Source: Branchinecta lynchi (taxonomy: Eukaryota > Arthropoda > Branchiopoda > Anostraca > Branchinectidae). Taken from it: a stretch of DNA of 64,000 nt. Numbering within the stretch: the first letter of the stretch is position 1; the number at the start of each line of letters is the position of its first letter. The notes beneath the pieces are model-generated. The model saw only the letters and a program-made list of their open reading frames with translations, was not told the origin of the DNA and did not search any database. The stretch is taken from positions 17,004,849 to 17,068,848 of the forward strand of contig JAKZAP010000001.1 of NCBI GenBank assembly GCA_023053575.1, given 5' to 3'. A program made the position numbers and the translations under genes. Shown piece by piece: positions 59,601 to 63,885 of this stretch.

Positions 59601-62310
59601 ATATTATGCTGCTATACCGAACCATTTCTTGAGTATGCAATCTTGTTTTGGTGACAAGTTTACGCCTAAACTCGGAATGGTGTTTTCAGTCGTACTTTTA
59701 ATCCGCTAAGAATCCTGAACTGGAAAAGGGCGAATTGTTGCAAGTTGCAAACTGGCTGTGACGATGTTTGGTAAACTGGGCCAGTCCGAGAGAGACCTAA
59801 GAGACCTTTCGTCATCCTTCTCTGACAGCAATGTCAGCAAAGGTAGAACGGACTGATTACTGTTTGCGTACAAGTTACAACTAACAAGATACGGATTTGC
59901 CTTTGTTTAGATGTTTACAGGCAATATGAGGCATGAATTTGCCATATTCGACAAACTGCTGGTTAAGCTTTTCTTAAACGTTTAAAGCTCCGATGATGTT
60001 GTTGCTGTTATTGAAAACAGGATCTAATTTCGGCCCAACTTGGTTTCAATCAAAATCAAAGAGTTTACCTTTTTATTGTTCTTAGGTGACATCGAAGGGT
60101 ATGGTGATCCATTCCGATAGCGTCCAGAGCGAGCTGGCATCTATGAGAAATATTGTGACTTTTGTCATCCCAGTTAGCCCCCAGATGGCGCCTGTGTTCA
60201 CTGTTGTTGCATATGCCTCTGCAGGAAGCTCTGTCATCGCAGATTCCGTGGCTGTCCCGGTTCAGACTATAAGCAGGTATAAGGTGAGATCGAGATATAA
60301 AGAAGTTGGTCGACTTACATGTGTAGGAGATTGCTGTGGGAAGGGGACGGTGAAATCCAGAGCACTAAGGATTTGCACCAAGACTTGAAAAAAATGACAC
60401 ACGAGAAGGTTCCTACTGAAACTGAATCAGTCGTGCTCCATCGCTGGCTCCAATAACTTGAAATTCTGAACACAGCAAAAAAAAAGATACAATCTCCCTT
60501 GTTTCTTCGATGTGTGCATACCGCATCTTAGCTTTACTTGAAATTTCTAAACCCGCAAGTCTGTCTGGCTTTAAATGCCACAAGTGTAGTGGGCGGCGCT
60601 ATAAGTATGTCCAGCCTGTGAAGCATAGAAAGCATAGATCTTGGCGCTACACTAGATTTAGCTCTGATGAATTCGTGGTCTGTCAAAATTTTAACTTTAT
60701 CTAGAATATCAACTTTCGTTCTTGATTTCTCGGTTGTTTACAAAACATAAACCTAACCAGGAAACGAATATCACAAAGTAGAACTGGTTAACTAAAGTTT
60801 GACATAACAACGTTCAGTTCGGCTGCTTTGATAACAGGGAGGAATAGGAAAACAGACTTCATTATCCAGTTAGCAAAAACGCAAAAGAAAAGCAGAATGT
60901 CGAGTCAGTCGCTGAAAACGCAACGCGACAACTGCTTTTGAAATTTGTGCGAGTTAATTTTACTCCTTTGTAGCTTCTTCAGCCGCATAGAAAGCGTTCG
61001 GACGGCTGGGATTGTTAGAGCCTGGTCATACTAGGCTCAAAACGGCGCAGATTTCCCAGGGGAAAACGAGTCTGCTTTTGTGCGATAAATTTTTCAAGTA
61101 GAGCCTTCTTCTGTCACACTCGCGCTTGATGACACTAAATCCTTTGGGGATGTAACCTTTGATGACTAGTTACAATCACCAGATTGGAATTTTGAATCAA
61201 ACTTCAACAGCTTCGCAACAATTCAGTTTATTTCTTTTGGACGAGTTTGAAATCATATGATTTTATTTTGAATTTTCCAGGATTGCTCTAGATTATTTCC
61301 GAATGAGATTGTCAGGTTTTAGCTGTCAAGCATTCTTTTCAAGTATTTTTTTTTCTTGAAAAAAATATAATTAACATCATTTTTCCAGTCAAGAGCATTA
61401 GAAAATACCATTGTATTCGACTTGGACGTGATCATGTTATGTTCAGGTTTTTACCTAGTTTGATCTTCAGAAAGTAAACCGAAAGTATTAGGACGTTTAT
61501 CTTTTCATTTAAAATTTAGCAACCCCGAAAATCTTGCCTTTTCTGGGATCTAGTGTGGACACTTCGGCGCTGAATTACGCGCTGAAAAAACTAGCACGAC
61601 CTGGCAGTTAGTTCGAAAAAGAATAGCTGAAGTCAGGAAAAAAGAGTTTGAACCTCAGCCGAATCTTCGGCCAGGTCGTGGCTAAATTTCGGCGAATCAT
61701 TTTTGTCTTGTCAAAGAACTTGGAAAGTACACATCTATTTGTGCTAATATTTTTGCTCAGTTTGTCATCAGCAAGCTTGACTACCAAGCTTTCAGCCAAG
61801 TTTCAGGTTATGCGGATCAGGAGGCCTGTCACTTCGGAACCTAAGTTCTCACTGCCCAAGTTTTAAAAAGATTTTGAGTGAAAACCGAAAGGTTTGAGCA
61901 AATATGCAGGACAGAACGACAAATCGGGCAAGGCTTGGTAAAAAAAAAATTTCTAACCCTGTCTAACCCTGGTTTGGAAACCAGGCTCAAGTCAGTTCTT
62001 GGTGGAAAAGCGGCATGGGCAGATGCTAGGATATCGAGAGTCTGGAAGAAACCGAGTTAGGCTCAAGGAGTCGTAGTGAAGCCAAGTTATGCTTCCGTAG
62101 CAATATAAACATTTTCTTTTAGACCACCGTAAGTTTACGTCAACACAAGGATAGAACGAAAAAGACCGTCCAATCTCTGATTACTACCGTACCGGGATCT
62201 TTCGTCGGACTGTCCGTGCTTAGGGGTCTGCAACTGCCCGTCCATGGTGGAAACACCATCTCAGAAAGCAAGGTTCTGAACGAGATGTTGAGATTCGAGT
62301 CTTCAAAGAG
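15364..62310 (+). CDS. Alpha-2-macroglobulin/CD109/thioester-protein family gene, 5' part (12 exons)
   Basis: Hand-assembled spliced reading frame of 1925 nt, about 641 residues, continuing beyond the window. Exons: 15364-15482, 30393-30573, 33307-33469, 34303-34373, 36143-36194, 42679-42809, 43311-43484, 44450-44671, 58242-58449, 58699-58916, 60086-60283, 62123-62310. Every junction is GT-AG and in phase. The product starts with a signal peptide (about residues 1-16) followed by macroglobulin domains. MG1 is about 35-135, MG2 starts about 140, MG3 about 240, MG4 about 350, MG5-MG6 about 440-575, and the start of MG7 follows. The family comprises secreted or GPI-anchored protease-binding and complement-like proteins that act outside the cell. 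The bait region, thioester motif and C-terminal domains are not in this window, so CD109, TEP and A2M cannot be separated. Family length is about 1400-1500 residues, so roughly 45% is present. Confidence 0.88.
15580..15841. mobile_element. Fold-back MITE in intron 1
   Basis: The left arm TTGTACCGTGTTCTTCAAAA is mirrored on the right by GTGAAGAACACGGTACA, with about 30 bp of inverted repeat (further pair ACTGTGCTAACT / AGTTAGCACAGT). It lies 100 bp after the exon 1 donor. No target duplication could be defined. Confidence 0.6.
16676..17710 (-). mobile_element. Family A element, minus orientation
   Basis: It runs from the reversed 3' terminus (AACAAGACCTAAGG, GATGGGATCCCAAAAA) to the reversed 5' terminus (ACGTTTTGGGATCCCAAAAA). 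Core monomers with CCGGATTCCGG are present. The right end fuses directly with the neighbouring B element, sharing two A residues. Confidence 0.88.
17709..19561 (-). mobile_element. Family B element, minus orientation, with trimeric core
   Basis: It starts AACAAGAGCTGGAAGCTCAT with ATGGCACTTG, and ends with a GACAGACAGACAGACCGATGG microsatellite and ATATGGCACTTG. The core shows CAAGTTTCAT-type anchors at about 18318, 18437, 18587, 18729, 18870, 19016, 19161, 19298 and 19444. Spacing is about 140 bp, and three variants recur in a fixed order: followed by CCCAATCGCTCC, by GTTAAGATCCGATCA, and by CGTCCT. No protein is encoded. Confidence 0.85.
20333..21543 (+). mobile_element. 5'-truncated CR1/jockey-like non-LTR retrotransposon, itself interrupted
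   Basis: The left piece (20333 to about 20432) encodes MEYACAVWHFGL followed by RIERIQKRALHII, the standard C-terminal end of many CR1/jockey-clade reverse-transcriptase ORFs. The right piece (about 21160-21543) continues with the LEKQRLNLCLEIGKK motif, then a 3' UTR and a (TATTC)n tail. A second element lies between the pieces. The copy is dead. Confidence 0.75.
20433..21150 (-). mobile_element. Second non-LTR retrotransposon end, minus strand, nested
   Basis: A 170-residue open frame on the minus strand (21127-20615) reads as the C-terminal part of a reverse transcriptase. It has YYSFVHPYFLYCISVWAST, then LQILQNKAMRILFN, and ends in a GPKIWNSIPVSVREC motif and a Lys-rich tail. Its 3' UTR ends in a (TAC)n run at about 20433-20453. 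The opposite polarity and tail show insertion into the + strand element. Boundaries are approximate and no target duplication was resolved. Confidence 0.75.
22470..22640. mobile_element. Family C, short inverted-repeat copy
   Basis: The sequence GAGCCTAAGCTGACTTTGAA leads into ACAACGGATACGTCAGC. A short middle and the inverse GTAGCTGACGTATCCGTTGT follow. The hammerhead-like middle is deleted. Confidence 0.65.
22700..23025. mobile_element. Family C, near-complete palindrome
   Basis: Two arms meet at AATAAATAATTTATT near 22850. The left arm holds GCGATATTTCGGCCCTTC, TTGGCAAGGGTCCTTGTCAG and GGGAAGGAAACAAACC. The right arm holds their inverses (GGTTTGTTTCCTTCCCCGAG, GCCTGACGAGGACCC, GCCGAAATATCAC). 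It ends with GTTTCAAAGTCAGCTTGGGC. A transcript would fold into a long hairpin with one hammerhead-like core in either strand. Confidence 0.75.
23096..23510 (+). mobile_element. Family B, 5' part only
   Basis: It starts CAAGTGCCATATAGCGATCG with a TGTCTGTCGTTCTGTCGG microsatellite and GATGAAACTTGGCAGGCATG. It stops after a G-tract module near 23505, where family C sequence begins. Confidence 0.75.
23524..23690. mobile_element. Family C copy
   Basis: It reads from AATATTCTTTGAGCCCAAGC through GCGATATTTCGGCCCG to GGCAAGGGTCCTCGTCAGG. The sequence then turns back immediately with CTGACGAGGACCCTTGCC, so this copy has lost most of the loop. Confidence 0.7.
24366..24525 (-). mobile_element. Family C copy
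   Basis: Minus-oriented single arm with GATATGTCAGCTACG, GCGATATTTCGGCCC, GGCAAGGGTCCTCGTCAGG, CTTCGGGGAAAGAAAC and a poly-T run. Confidence 0.7.
24526..25248. other. Intron 1 sequence, nothing recognised
   Basis: No exon, gene or repeat family is recognised between the C copy and the next B element. Confidence 0.35.
25249..27362 (-). mobile_element. Family B element, minus orientation, with nested insertions
   Basis: The left end AGAGCTGAGAGCTCATATG retains the hairpin. The right end has GACAGACAGACGGACGGACGG and GAAATTGCGATGG. The core shows repeated AAGTTTCAT anchors and C-tracts. A family C fragment lies at about 25320-25400 and a hAT-type MITE at 26885-27073. Confidence 0.78.
26885..27073. 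mobile_element. hAT-type MITE, family K copy 1 (8-bp TSD)
   Basis: A 189-bp element with CAAGGCCGTATCCA at the left and TGGATACGGGCCTG at the right. It is flanked by an exact CCTCCACC at 26877-26884 and 27074-27081. The second copy at 35630-35838 has its own 8-bp duplication. Confidence 0.88.
27654..29155 (+). mobile_element. Family A element, composite
   Basis: It starts TTTTTGGGATACCAAAACG with CCGTCCGTCCGTCCGTG near 27717. It ends TTGGGATTCCATCGAAACC with GGTCTTGTT. A second A left-part (AAGTCCGTAGATGGG leading to GGGGGTTTCAAATTAAGGG) begins near 28565, so it looks like two A copies fused, or one with an internal rearrangement. Positions 28130-28500 are not typical A sequence. Confidence 0.75.
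29272..30210 (+). mobile_element. Family A element ending 182 bp before exon 2
   Basis: It starts TTTTTGGGATCACAAAACG, has GTCTGTCCGTCCGTCCGTC, five to six core monomers, and ends GGGATCCCATCGAAACATT with GGTCTTGTT. Confidence 0.88.
30393..30573 (+). CDS. A2M-like gene, exon 2 (MG1)
   Basis: Acceptor TTTCTTTCAG, donor GTGAGT. Encodes residues 40-100: NYIVVASRVVRPGTVYTLSV, then a strand-rich segment and VDPGQTASIPLQ. The RVVRPGTVYTLSVTIL pattern is the classic MG1 opening of CD109/TEP proteins. Starts in phase 2, ends in phase 0. Confidence 0.92.
31173..31477. mobile_element. Fold-back MITE in intron 2
   Basis: Inverted repeats of about 44 bp: left GTTCACAAGCATGCTTAGCC, right GGCTAGGCATGCTTGTGAAC. 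CCTAGGCACGTGC motifs recur inside. Flanking CTTTA-like sequence may be the target duplication. Confidence 0.7.
31849..32318 (+). mobile_element. Family L element copy 1
   Basis: Bounded by TTTAAAGTTTAACTGAACAG and CCCTTTTCGGTTAAACTTTA, an inverted pair. It shares interior blocks (AAGATTATTTAAGCGAACAAGTG and GCGAATCACTATTTG-like stretches) with copies at 33600-34268, 37651-38145 and 52625-53143. Confidence 0.65.
32319..33306. other. Intron 2, unassigned
   Basis: No exon is seen. A diffuse match links about 32960-33170 with about 46170-46400 (TTCTAGCTT...GTGT and CTAAATGACAC blocks), which suggests another dispersed repeat. Confidence 0.35.
33307..33469 (+). CDS. A2M-like gene, exon 3 (MG1 end, MG2 start)
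   Basis: Acceptor CCACTTTTGCAG, donor GTACTT. Encodes residues 101-154: IPPSATAGSYLLKVEG, then FAGIRRLEFYPQFLTVLVET. An upstream AG at 33267 would break the phase from exon 2; the chosen acceptor restores both phase and homology. The usual TDKPxYKPG start of MG2 is degraded to TSRAVYMNSMT. Confidence 0.9.
33600..34268 (+). mobile_element. Two family L copies filling intron 3
   Basis: A truncated L copy ends at about 33812 (CCCTTTCGGTCAAACTTTAA). A fuller copy runs from about 33833 (GTTTAACTGAAAAGCCAAC) to 34268 (CCCTTTTCGGTCAAACTTTA). They make up most of the 833-bp intron, and the last one ends only 34 bp before exon 4. Confidence 0.7.
34303..34373 (+). CDS. A2M-like gene, exon 4 (MG2)
   Basis: Acceptor TCTTACTTCCAG, donor GTAAGT. 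71 bp encoding VLFRVILLNMSLKPHS and DPVTIKIL (residues 155-178). It corresponds to the VxFRVVxLxxxLKP strand-turn of MG2. Phase 1 in, phase 0 out. Confidence 0.92.
34801..35096. mobile_element. MITE, family E copy 2 (CGT target duplication)
   Basis: 296 bp, the same length as the copy at 3529-3824. Termini GAGCGTGTTCCACCC and GGATGGAACACGCTC. Flanked by CGT at 34798-34800 and 35097-35099. It lies in intron 4. Confidence 0.88.
35255..35536 (+). mobile_element. A/B chimeric element
   Basis: It starts with A-type 5' sequence: GGATGGATACC, a GTTCGTCTGTCTGTCTG microsatellite, AACTCTTGAAGAGG, AACTTGGCGTGAGGATC. It ends with the B 3' terminus: AAGTGCCATATAAGCTTCC and GCTCTTGTT. The two halves join without a core array. 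Confidence 0.7.
35630..35838. mobile_element. hAT-type MITE, family K copy 2 (8-bp TSD)
   Basis: Left CAAGGCCGTATCCAGG, right CCTGGATACGGGCCTG. The 8-bp duplication GGGAGGAG lies at 35622-35629 and 35839-35846. A long G-run (about 35647-35674) and C-runs lie inside, which are likely assembly trouble spots. Confidence 0.88.
36143..36194 (+). CDS. A2M-like gene, exon 5 (MG2)
   Basis: Acceptor TCTATTTACAG, donor GTGAGC. 52 bp encoding DPAGFIMRRWPSRYNTN (residues 179-195), the DPxGxxxxxW segment of MG2. Phase 0 in, phase 1 out. Confidence 0.9.
36231..36444. mobile_element. Harbinger-like MITE (TTA TSD), 36 bp after exon 5
   Basis: Termini TGGTCCATTTACACACTGCG and CGCAGTGTGTAAACCCACCA are inverted copies. 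The flanks are TTA at 36228-36230 and 36445-36447. The arms continue with AAAATCCGAGCGTATTTTACG and TTTTGAGCTTGAAAA, so the whole 214 bp folds back. Confidence 0.85.
36797..37118 (+). mobile_element. Short family A element nested in B
   Basis: Starts TTTTTGGGATCCCAAAACG and ends GGGATCCCATCGAAACC with GGTCTTGTT. It is only 322 bp, with one or two core monomers and no microsatellite, so it is a minimal A element. Confidence 0.85.
37456..38482. mobile_element. hAT-type element (1.03 kb) nested in B
   Basis: Termini CAGGGGCGTCCCGA and TCGGGACGCCCCTG. Flanks CTTGCGAG (37448-37455) and CTTGCGAT (38483-38490) match at 7 of 8 bases. B copies elsewhere read continuously across this point (CTAACTCGCGATCACCGG), which gives an empty site. 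It holds a G-run, repeated TTTACCGGA motifs and a family L copy at about 37651-38145. No intact transposase. Confidence 0.85.
39351..39936. other. Intron 5, unassigned
   Basis: No exon or recognised repeat is seen between two B elements. Confidence 0.35.
39937..42452 (+). mobile_element. Family B element, longest copy
   Basis: It starts CAAGTACCAAATAGCGATCG with TCTGTCCGTCGGTCTGTCGG and ends AAGTCCCATATGAGCTCG with GCTCTTGTT. Anchors ACGATGAAACTT recur at about 40022, 40292, 40731, 41141 and 41562, about 410-440 bp apart for the central units. Two further anchor variants fall between successive ones. Confidence 0.85.
42679..42809 (+). CDS. A2M-like gene, exon 6 (MG2 end)
   Basis: Acceptor CTATTTACAG, donor GTAGGT. 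131 bp encoding GVISLQYRLPPLPREGAWTI, then a segment ending FVVEQYFIPQFE (residues 196-239). GVISLxxxL, GxWxIxV and FxVExYxxPxFE are hallmarks of MG2 in this superfamily. Phase 1 in, phase 0 out. Confidence 0.95.
43311..43484 (+). CDS. A2M-like gene, exon 7 (MG3)
   Basis: Acceptor TGTTTATTTCAG, donor GTGAGT. 58 codons: FLISTPAYIFDTSEFLTGSI at the start and KVRFGEIQIRYLAKTPG in the middle (residues 240-297). It matches the MG3 pattern of an edge strand, a G-x-I/V strand and a VxGxVxI strand. In phase on both sides. Confidence 0.88.
43617..44018. mobile_element. MITE, family D copy 2
   Basis: Left TTCTCGCCGTTCCCCGAGG, right CCTCGGGGAACGGCGAGAA, a 24-bp inverted repeat. The flanks are TA on both sides, which could be a target duplication or part of the terminus. 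Same interior as the copy at 6519-6917. It lies in intron 7. Confidence 0.85.
44028..44308. mobile_element. Fold-back MITE, 9 bp from the preceding MITE
   Basis: Left AGAGCTTGGTCACACTTGG, right CCCAGTGTGACCAAGCTCT. Flanking TTA and AAT leave the target duplication unclear. Together with the D element it makes up about 70% of intron 7. Confidence 0.75.
44450..44671 (+). CDS. A2M-like gene, exon 8 (MG3 end, MG4 start)
   Basis: Acceptor TTTAATTTCAG, donor GTGAGT. 74 codons (residues 298-371): THDFSFEFELDGFRQNG, then VIRIEAVLYDAFLGESREA, then KINFLGPKNPIFKPGTRY. The FKPG motif marks the first strand of MG4 and is retained intact. Phase 0 both ends. The following intron (44672-58241) is 13.6 kb. 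Confidence 0.93.
44672..45120. other. Start of intron 8, unassigned
   Basis: A small GTTGCCTGGGCAACGTGAAG palindrome and repeated GTTGTCAACTTATGGAAG/GCTGAAGTTGTCAACTTA phrases occur between 45000 and 45390. No gene is seen. Confidence 0.35.
45121..45173 (-). mobile_element. Family A 5'-end fragment
   Basis: Reversed A left end only: CTTTTGCGATGTCATAGG to ACGTTTTGGGATCCCAAAAA. Confidence 0.8.
45174..46647. other. Intron 8, mostly unassigned
   Basis: CAGGGGCGTACAAGTG at 45776 resembles the hAT-type terminus at 37456 and is followed by similar TTTACC-rich sequence, so a decayed relative of that element probably lies here. Its far end was not found. No exon is seen. Confidence 0.35.
46648..46785 (-). 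mobile_element. Family C copy
   Basis: Contains ACGGATAAGTCAGCTAC, ATATTTCGGCCCTTCTTGG, CAAGGGTCCTCTTCAGG and a right end GCTTGGGCTGAAGGGATATT. Confidence 0.65.
47130..47282 (-). mobile_element. Family C copy
   Basis: Contains GTGATATTTCGGCCCTTC, TTGGCAAGGGTCCTGG, CTATCAATCTTTGGGG and GAAGGAAACAAACCTGC. Confidence 0.7.
47363..49336 (+). mobile_element. Family A element, long copy with 137-bp tandem core
   Basis: Starts TTTTTGGGATCCCAAAACG, has GTCCGTCCGTCCGTCCGTCC near 47420-47450, and ends GGGATCCCATCGAAACC with GGTCTTGTT at 49336. GATTAGATG anchors fall at about 47761, 47897, 48033, 48171, 48308, 48443, 48581 and 48718, a 136-138-bp period. Most of these units differ by only a few bases. 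Because 137 is not a multiple of three, overlapping 72-residue open frames appear on the minus strand; these are artefacts. Confidence 0.93.
49385..50814 (+). mobile_element. Family A element, 48 bp downstream of the previous one
   Basis: Same termini and order as the copy at 47363-49336, with fewer core units (anchors near 49783, 49920, 50057, 50194, 50330 and 50467). The last five divergent units are nearly identical to those of the upstream copy, so the two differ mainly in core copy number. Confidence 0.93.
50815..51150 (+). repeat. Local tandem duplicate holding empty sites for two A insertions
   Basis: Sequence at about 50936-51150 (CACGGAAAAACTAGTGCTGA, CATGGCCGCTGTTTTTGC, GCATTTTGATTGACTTCGG) duplicates the host sequence that flanks the two A elements (47318-47362, 49337-49384 and 50815-50930). 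In the second unit the sequence runs through uninterrupted. Confidence 0.75.
51177..51480. repeat. Dispersed repeat J, copy 1
   Basis: Shares blocks with 60365-60660: CGCCAAGACTTGAAA, TCTGAACACAGCGAAAA, TCGATGTGTGCACACCGCAT and CTTAGCT, GTTTTAAATGCCGCAGG. No termini are defined. Confidence 0.65.
51697..52268. mobile_element. Long-inverted-repeat (Mutator-like) element with 9-bp TSD
   Basis: Arms of about 135 bp: left GGGATCGACTAGAAGCAGG, right CCTGCTTTTAGTCGATCCC, near-identical through AAACTGGCAAGCCTTTCC. Flanked by an exact ATATGTTTC at 51688-51696 and 52269-52277. The interior repeats TTTTACAAATGTAAGTTGC with CTGACCCCTCACGG-type units. Long inverted arms and a 9-bp duplication fit Mutator-like elements. 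It carries no transposase and is inserted in a family C end (TATGTTTCAAAGTCAGC). Confidence 0.85.
52625..53143 (-). mobile_element. Family L element, minus orientation
   Basis: Minus-strand match to 33600-34268, including GGAATTTCCGTGTGAATTGTGG, the GCACTAAGCAATCTTCACC block and the terminus AGGTAAACTTTAATG. Confidence 0.65.
53159..55021 (+). mobile_element. Family B element
   Basis: Starts GTGCCATATAGCGATCGC with TCCGTCCGTCGGTCGGTCGG. Anchors ACGATGAAACTT fall near 53248 and 54059, with variants between. It ends AAGTGCATATGAGCTCG and ACTTGTT. A family C fragment (GACAGCCTGACGAGGGTC, TAATATCGCCGC) is inserted at about 54800-54915. Confidence 0.82.
55022..56400. other. Intron 8, unassigned
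   Basis: Includes a T-run and a G-run near 55710-55733. Open frames of 77-169 residues occur on both strands, but I recognise no domain and find no plausible exon in phase. Confidence 0.35.
56410..57528 (-). mobile_element. Family A element, minus orientation, plus an A fragment
   Basis: A 5'-end scrap at 56410-56470 (CAACTTTTGCGATGTCACAGG) precedes a complete copy at 56518-57528. The complete copy runs from AACAAGGCCAAAGG and GATGGGATCCCAAAA to ACTTACGTTTTGGGATC, with core monomers between. Confidence 0.83.
57905..58060 (+). mobile_element. Family A core fragment near exon 9
   Basis: A-like left-part and core sequence (GGGTGGGGGAGGAATTTC, TCGATTAGGGGTAAGGAG, CGCCGGACAAGTAGTTGTCC) without either terminus, ending about 180 bp before exon 9. 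Confidence 0.65.
58242..58449 (+). CDS. A2M-like gene, exon 9 (MG4-MG5)
   Basis: Acceptor TTATCTTGCAG, donor GTGAGT. 208 bp encoding VLVSHGNNIKVDSALIQSG, GITAAAVFDRG and REGVLKFS (residues 372-440). It continues the MG4 strand begun by FKPGTRYTGY in exon 8, which supports joining across the 13.6-kb intron. Phase 0 in, phase 1 out. Confidence 0.88.
58699..58916 (+). CDS. A2M-like gene, exon 10 (MG5-MG6)
   Basis: Acceptor TTCTTCTTTTAG, donor GTAAGT. 218 bp encoding FDIPLNADELRVSATFDLQD, RSISLSSSTEDAHVGDYAVF and LFHFT (residues 441-513). The IPxxAxxLxVxAxF strand and the VGxxxxFxVxS pattern are typical of the MG5/MG6 boundary. Phase 1 in, phase 0 out. Confidence 0.92.
58917..60085. other. Intron 10
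   Basis: 1.17 kb with no nested gene. GGGGAATAAATGAATAAATA at about 59380-59408 is a simple AATA run that may be the tail of an old retroposon. Confidence 0.5.
60086..60283 (+). CDS. A2M-like gene, exon 11 (MG6)
   Basis: Acceptor TTGTTCTTAG, donor GTGAGA. 66 codons: VTSKGMVIHSDSVQ, FVIPVSPQMAPVFTVVAYA and SSVIADSVAVPVQ (residues 514-579). It matches the VxSRGxIV...MxPxxxxxxY pattern of MG6. A GT six bases upstream would break the frame to exon 12, so the later donor is chosen. Confidence 0.93.
60365..60660. repeat. Dispersed repeat J, copy 2
   Basis: Matches 51177-51480 over TCTGAACACAGC, TTCGATGTGTGCATACCGC, CTTAGCTTTACT and CTTTAAATGCCACAAG. It starts 82 bp after exon 11. Confidence 0.65.
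60661..62122. other. Intron 11 remainder
   Basis: No exon is recognised. GAGCCTGGTCATACTAGGCTC near 61019 is a short palindrome similar to the terminus of the MITE at 44028. The partner end was not found. Confidence 0.4.
62123..62310 (+). CDS. A2M-like gene, exon 12 (start of MG7)
   Basis: Acceptor ATTTTCTTTTAG, donor GTAAAT. 188 bp encoding TTVSLRQHKDRTKKTVQSLI, TTVPGSFVGLSVLRGLQLPV and NTISESKVLNEMLRFESS (residues 580-641). PGSxVGLxVxR corresponds to the PGSxVGLxxVDKSV segment of MG7, with the DKS changed. It has no ATG, so a start-based ORF scan misses it. It ends in phase 2; the next exon is outside the window or unrecognised. Confidence 0.85.
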
Positions 62311-62332
62311 GTAAATGTTTTTCATAAAAGAT

Positions 62333-62515
62333 GGTTTATTCAAACAATGTTTACAACGGATACTTCAGCTACGATTCTCCATCAGCCTGACGAGGACCAT
62401 TGCCAAGAAGGGCCGGAATATCGCTGATGAAGAATCGTAGCTGACGTATCCGTTGTAAACATTGTTTGAATATATGTTTCAAAGTCAGCTTGAGCTCAAA
62501 GAATATTCATAAAAG
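62333..62515. mobile_element. Family C inverted-repeat copy
   Basis: CAAACAATGTTTACAACGG and TCAGCTACGATTCTCC lead into CCTGACGAGGACCATTGCC, AAGAAGGGCCGGAATATCGC and the inverse arm GTATCCGTTGTAAACATTG. It ends GTTTCAAAGTCAGCTTGAGC. Confidence 0.75.
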
Positions 62516-63496
62516 AGGGGTTGTGGTTTGTTCAAATCTTGGTGTCTGGCGAATGGAAACGTTGCTACAAAATAAAAGGATAAACGCGAAAATACTAAAC
62601 TGTTGAAAACAACGTGCATTAAGTAGCCACTATCATTGTGGAAGAAAGGCCTCAGAGGGTTATGGACAGTAATCGTCATACAGTATGCTGAAAACTTGAT
62701 GTTTCCATGGTGTTTTCGTGGTTATTTCCACGGCCTTCCAGTTGCTAGGTTTCTCAGCGTCCCCCCTCCCATCTTGTAAGTCTGCTCAGTTTCTGCTAGA
62801 AGAGGGGCAGCTGCGACAAAAAGTAGACGTTGCTCTGCACTCTTCCCTTTGGGCATTGATATTAAAATTGATCGGTGCCCTTTTGTGAGATGCCAGGCTG
62901 CTGACGAGAGTGACTCTAAGTAGTGACGAATAGGTAGTGGAGGGGTCGTTGTGAACTTGTAAGCTGAGAACCTCTTTATTGGACCGTTGACGGTTCGAGG
63001 GGGTCAATACAAATATTAAAGATAACCTTTGGGAATGCTTCTCAGCGACACAGTTTACATTCGCATGCTAGTTCTAATGATAATTATAGTACAGTGCAAA
63101 AAATGGGGTATGGGCCTCTTGATATCCCAACTTTAGTACTCCCAGACTCGAATTCCTTGACACGCATAAGATATCGATACTGACGTCACGTAGTCTGTGT
63201 GACTTGCCGACTGGGCGCAATAAACCATGCCAAACTTGACCGAAGCCTGTATAGACTCAAAGTAAAACTGCGAATGTTTAGAGATTGGGATATCCAGTGG
63301 GTGACGTACTGTAGAGGACCCATACTAGCAATTATGCTTATGAATTACTTCCTTAAGTCTCTTCGTCGATTTTCAGTCTCTACACTCACTTTTTTGTGGA
63401 ATTATCTTCTTACGTAGCAATAAATTTGTAAAGCACCTTCTGCGCTCCTTCTATACTATTTCGTTCTGGCGTCACTCAAGTTTGCGAAAGAAGGAG
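62516..63496. other. Intron 12 (continues), unassigned
   Basis: No exon with phase 2 and MG7 homology could be found before the window end. An AG at 62757 is followed almost at once by an in-frame stop. Confidence 0.4.
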
Positions 63497-63885
63497 ATTA
63501 AAATTATGAGATCATTTTATTTTAAATATGCAAGGCACCTGCTCCACTTGTCGAAATTATGTCATAACATACATTGACGGAGAAATTGTGATTAAAATGA
63601 TGAGATCATTTTATTTTAAATATGCAAGGCACCTGCTCCACTTGTCGAAATTATGTCATAACATACATTGACGGAGAAATTGTGTTAACCTTTTGGATGT
63701 TTCCTCATCGCTTTCAAAAATCATGGACAACAGGGCCCAACCAGCGCATCACGTCGTCTACTGCTTCCTGACCGAAAATTAAAAATTAATTGTCTTTTTC
63801 TGTGTGTTTATGTGTTTTGTTTATTTTCTTCATTTACTCCGCCGCTTCAAAATGGCGGGTCATAAATAAATTACTTACTTACTTA
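63497..63885 (+). mobile_element. Retroposon-like 3' end with (ACTT)n tail, copy 2
   Basis: Same family as 8551-8875. It contains a 94-bp tandem duplication (63497-63590 and 63591-63684, nearly identical), then AAAATCATGGACAACAGGGC, the AT-rich block and TTACTTACTTACTTA. One frame reads SKIMDNRAQPAH as in the other copy. Confidence 0.7.

Noticed and set aside
62758..62810. Candidate exon 13 after CCTTCCAG
   Set aside because: In the phase required by exon 12 it meets a stop codon within a few bases.
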